Positions 5,604 to 8,279 of a DNA stretch of 8,279 nucleotides are shown here, piece after piece; position 1 is the first letter of the stretch; each line of letters begins with the position of its first letter. This stretch comes from Gammaproteobacteria bacterium (GTDB taxonomy: Bacteria > Pseudomonadota > Gammaproteobacteria > Steroidobacterales > SZUA-146): positions 1-8,279 of the forward strand of contig QIGP01000396.1 of NCBI GenBank assembly GCA_003228965.1, written 5' to 3'. Under the pieces are notes generated by a model. The model was not told the DNA's origin. It saw only the letters and a list, made by a program, of their open reading frames with translations, and ran no database searches. Both the position numbers and the translations under genes were made by a program.

Positions 5604-8147
5604 GTGAAGAAACACACCAACATTAGATACGCCGACCAGTTCGTCGGCTTGCTCTATGTCGCCCTGTTTGCGGCAGCTGCGCTGTGGCTGGCTCACGCGA
5701 GTTTTGAGGGATTGGAGACCGCAGGCTACGACCACATGATGCGCTCGATGAACGCCGCGCCTTCCGATCGAATTGCGGTAATTGATATCGACGACAAAAG
5801 CATTGCCGAGCTTGGACGCATGCCGTGGTCGCGTGATCTATACGAACGCATGAACCAGCTGCTTGAAAGCGGCGGCGCCAAAGTGGTCACGTACGGACTG
5901 CTGTTCTCTGAAGCACAAGTCGACCCTGGTCGCGATACACTCGTTGACCTTCAGCGCGACGTGACGAAGCTTGCCGCCACGGCATCTTCAATTAAAAACG
6001 CCGACCTTGGAAGTCAGGCGCAGCAAATTGCAGACGCCCTCGCCGCCGGTATAAACGAACTCGACTACGACGGTCGCCTTGCGGCAAGCTTTGGGTCCGC
6101 GAACAACATTATTATTCCTATGACCTTTACACTTGGGCGACCTGCAGGTCGTCCAGATGTGCCCTTGCCGGCTTACATTTCAGCGCTTGCAGCGAATGCT
6201 GAACCCAACTCTGTGGGTATTCCAGCGAGCAACGTAACCTTGCCCATTGAAATCCTTGCGACCCGCGCTCTGCGACTGGGGCATTTGAATCAAACTACCG
6301 ACCTTCACGACGGCTCACTTCGCCAGGAAGCTTTGGTGGTCGACTATTACGGCGAACTGTTTCCGTCGCTGTCACTTGCCACCGCTGCCGCTGCATTGAA
6401 TTTGACTGCGCAAGATATTGTAGCCACTTCAGACGCCGTGCTAATTGGTCCTCGCAGCATTCCTACTGACGGCCTGGGTCGATTTAATCCAGTTTTCTAT
6501 AACAACGACGATCGACCTGCTTTCCCGGTAGATTCGTTCACCGACGTGTTTGCCGCGAAAGTGCCTGCGGCTAAATACCGCGACAAAGTCGTACTCATTG
6601 GCGCAAGTGCCAGGGGTGTTGGCAACCGTTTTGCTACGCCCACCGACCCCGACATGTCCCCCGCCATGGTTCTTGCGCATACCGTTTCCAGTATTTTGCA
6701 GGGCGACAGCATTCGCCGCCCCGCCTGGACAGGCCTGATTGAGAAAGGATTACTTGCCTTGCTCGCGCTGTACATTGTGTTTGTGCTGCCGCGTCTTCGC
6801 TCTCAATCCTCGCTTGTTGCCACAGGCTCAATCGCTGCCGTTATGGTAGTCGCATCACTTGGACTGTTTGCCACCGGACAAATATGGCTACGCATGGTCA
6901 CACCGCTGCTGTTCTTACTCGGCGGCCATCTGGTTATGACCGTCAAACGTTTTGGCGTTGTCGAACGCTTGCGCGCAAATTCCGACCTGGCAAGCGCGGA
7001 GAGCAACCGCATGCTGGGACTCGCGTTCCAGAGCCAGGGCCAACTGGACATGGCCTTTGAGAAGTTTCGCAAATGTCCGCTGGACGACTCGCTGATGGAA
7101 CCCATGTACGCTTTGGCACTCGATTTTGAGCGCAAACGCCAGTTCAATAAAGCAGGCGCAATCTATACGTATATGGCCAAACACGATCCGAAGTACCGGG
7201 ACCTGCCGCAGCGAATTAAGCGCAATCAGTCTCTCGATCAAACCACCATTTTGGGACAAGGATCTGGCGTTGGCGCCACACGACTACTCATCGACGACGA
7301 TGTCGATGGCCTGCAAAAGCCGATGTTAGGTCGCTACATCGTTGAGAAAGAAATCGGCCGTGGCGCTATGGGCACGGTGTACCTTGGCCGCGACCCTAAA
7401 ATTAATCGCGTGGTAGCCATTAAAACCATCGCCTTGAGCGAAGAGTTTGACGAAGACGACCTGGCCACCGCGCGCGAGCGTTTTTTCCGCGAAGCAGAAA
7501 CTGCGGGCCGTCTTAACCACCCGGATATTGTCACGGTATTCGACGCCGGTGAAGAACTGGATCTTGCCTATATAGCCATGGAGTTTCTTGAAGGCAAGGA
7601 ACTGAGCCAGTACACCACTCAGGACAACCTGCTGCCCGTGAATACCGTGCTGAAGCTAATCACCAGAGCCGCCGAGGCGCTATCGTATGCGCACGGCAAT
7701 GAGGTGGTTCACCGGGACATCAAGCCTGCCAATATAATGTTTAATGTGGCGACCGGCGACATCAAAATCACTGACTTTGGGATAGCCCGAATCACCAATT
7801 CGTCGAAAACCAAGACCGGAATTGTACTCGGCACCCCGTCTTACATGTCACCTGAGCAATTGGCTGGCCAAACTGTGACCGGCCAGTCAGATTTATTCTC
7901 TCTGGCTGTTACTCTATTTCAGTTACTTACCGGACAGTTACCGTTTCGCGCCGACTCGATGGCTACCCTGATGTACAAAATTGCCAATGATGAGCACACT
8001 CCGCTGCACGCCGTGCGGCCAGAGCTGCCTCCTCAGTTGGCACACGTGATAAATACAGCATTAATGAAGGATCCAGCCGACCGCTACGCGAACGGACTGG
8101 AAATGGCCCACGACATTCGCGAATGTCTTCAGCATTTAGCAGCGTAA
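5604..8147 (+). CDS. CHASE2-domain transmembrane Ser/Thr protein kinase
   Basis: An 847-residue receptor-type kinase that should sense an extracytoplasmic signal and phosphorylate cytoplasmic proteins. An N-terminal membrane helix (about 13-31) is followed by a CHASE2 sensor (about 35-370) with family features: RIAVIDIDDKSIAELGRMPW, GGAKVVTYGLLFSE, KVVLIGASA and a MSPAMVLAHTVSSIL end. Three hydrophobic segments follow (about 381-396, 404-424, 429-446), then a TPR-like pair (about 468-530) and a linker with TTIL and ATRLL. The kinase domain (about 578-842) has glycine loop GRGAMG (585-590), Lys607 in VAIK, Glu630, HRDIKPAN (703-710, Asp705), DFG (724-726) and MSPEQ; all catalytic residues are intact. 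The GTG at 5604 is the first possible start, because an in-frame TAA ends at 5600. It lacks a ribosome-binding site and places the first helix normally. A PP2C phosphatase begins 9 bases after the stop, which implies an operon and a matched kinase-phosphatase pair. The ligand is unknown. Confidence 0.95.
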   Translation: MKKHTNIRYADQFVGLLYVALFAAAALWLAHASFEGLETAGYDHMMRSMNAAPSDRIAVIDIDDKSIAELGRMPWSRDLYERMNQLLESGGAKVVTYGLLFSEAQVDPGRDTLVDLQRDVTKLAATASSIKNADLGSQAQQIADALAAGINELDYDGRLAASFGSANNIIIPMTFTLGRPAGRPDVPLPAYISALAANAEPNSVGIPASNVTLPIEILATRALRLGHLNQTTDLHDGSLRQEALVVDYYGELFPSLSLATAAAALNLTAQDIVATSDAVLIGPRSIPTDGLGRFNPVFYNNDDRPAFPVDSFTDVFAAKVPAAKYRDKVVLIGASARGVGNRFATPTDPDMSPAMVLAHTVSSILQGDSIRRPAWTGLIEKGLLALLALYIVFVLPRLRSQSSLVATGSIAAVMVVASLGLFATGQIWLRMVTPLLFLLGGHLVMTVKRFGVVERLRANSDLASAESNRMLGLAFQSQGQLDMAFEKFRKCPLDDSLMEPMYALALDFERKRQFNKAGAIYTYMAKHDPKYRDLPQRIKRNQSLDQTTILGQGSGVGATRLLIDDDVDGLQKPMLGRYIVEKEIGRGAMGTVYLGRDPKINRVVAIKTIALSEEFDEDDLATARERFFREAETAGRLNHPDIVTVFDAGEELDLAYIAMEFLEGKELSQYTTQDNLLPVNTVLKLITRAAEALSYAHGNEVVHRDIKPANIMFNVATGDIKITDFGIARITNSSKTKTGIVLGTPSYMSPEQLAGQTVTGQSDLFSLAVTLFQLLTGQLPFRADSMATLMYKIANDEHTPLHAVRPELPPQLAHVINTALMKDPADRYANGLEMAHDIRECLQHLAA

Positions 8148-8156
8148 GATTAAAAC

Positions 8157-8279
8157 ATGAGTCTTAAAGGCAAAGTTGAACACTATGCAGTCACCGACAC
8201 CGGAATGGTGCGTGAGCACAATGAAGACGCGGTCGGCGCCGATATGGACATTGGTCTGCTCGTTTTGGCTGATGGCATG
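8157..8279 (+). CDS. PP2C-type Ser/Thr protein phosphatase (N-terminal fragment, cut by window edge)
   Basis: The first 41 codons of a gene that continues past the right edge. It begins MSLKGKVEHYAVTDTGMVRE and carries the opening PP2C (PPM family) motifs: TDTGMVREHNED (13-24), with Asp24 expected to bind a metal, and LLVLADGM (34-41), with Asp39 expected to bind the catalytic metals. Such enzymes remove phosphate from Ser/Thr and commonly reverse the action of a neighbouring Hanks-type kinase. The ATG lies 9 bases after the CHASE2 kinase stop with no strong ribosome-binding site, consistent with co-transcription and perhaps coupling. The later PP2C motifs lie outside the window, so integrity and full length cannot be judged. 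Confidence 0.92.
   Translation, partial: MSLKGKVEHYAVTDTGMVREHNEDAVGADMDIGLLVLADGM

Noticed and set aside
6441..7534. Minus-strand open frames of 64-114 codons across the CHASE2 kinase
   Set aside because: They are antisense to intact sensor, membrane and kinase segments and have no recognisable product.
1..8279. Mobile element, CRISPR array, tRNA or toxin-antitoxin system
   Set aside because: I looked for terminal repeats, transposase motifs, regularly spaced repeats, tRNA-like arms and small paired genes and saw none.

Overview
The window looks like a moderate-GC proteobacterial chromosome, most likely a marine or environmental gammaproteobacterium. This is an inference from the style of RadA, from an ECF sigma factor of the kinase-associated type, and from the CHASE2-kinase/PP2C arrangement. 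No marker gene here fixes the genus. There are no rRNA, tRNA, CRISPR or insertion-sequence features.

Layout. (1) Positions 1-515, minus strand: remains of a gene for an exported protein, running off the left edge. A signal-peptide-like start is in one frame and a cysteine-containing beta-rich domain is in another, with a stop between them, so it is probably a pseudogene. (2) Positions 516-642: divergent spacer with no convincing promoter. (3) Positions 643-3962, plus strand: a two-gene unit, an ECF-type sigma factor followed 8 bases later by a 900-residue Hanks-type Ser/Thr kinase with one membrane helix and about nine TPR repeats. (4) Positions 3963-4092: convergent spacer holding two palindromes, one of them the core of a longer imperfect hairpin. 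(5) Positions 4093-5445, minus strand: radA, a DNA-repair and recombination ATPase. (6) Positions 5446-5603: divergent spacer with candidate back-to-back promoters. (7) Positions 5604-8147, plus strand: an 847-residue receptor kinase with an extracytoplasmic CHASE2 sensor, membrane helices, a TPR-like linker and a C-terminal Ser/Thr kinase. (8) Position 8157 to the right edge: the start of a PP2C-type protein phosphatase.

How the parts fit. Two separate Ser/Thr phosphorylation systems flank radA. In the left one, a kinase is co-transcribed with a sigma factor, which suggests that phosphorylation controls a transcription programme. In the right one, a membrane sensor kinase sits directly upstream of the phosphatase expected to reverse its action. 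The kinases have opposite topologies. The first has its kinase domain in the cytoplasm at the N-terminus and its TPR array probably outside. The second senses outside with its N-terminus and signals inside with its C-terminus. Each module resembles known families. I see no clearly unprecedented system, but the sigma factor's unusual N-terminus, the Ala in the first kinase's glycine loop and the decayed exported gene deserve checking.
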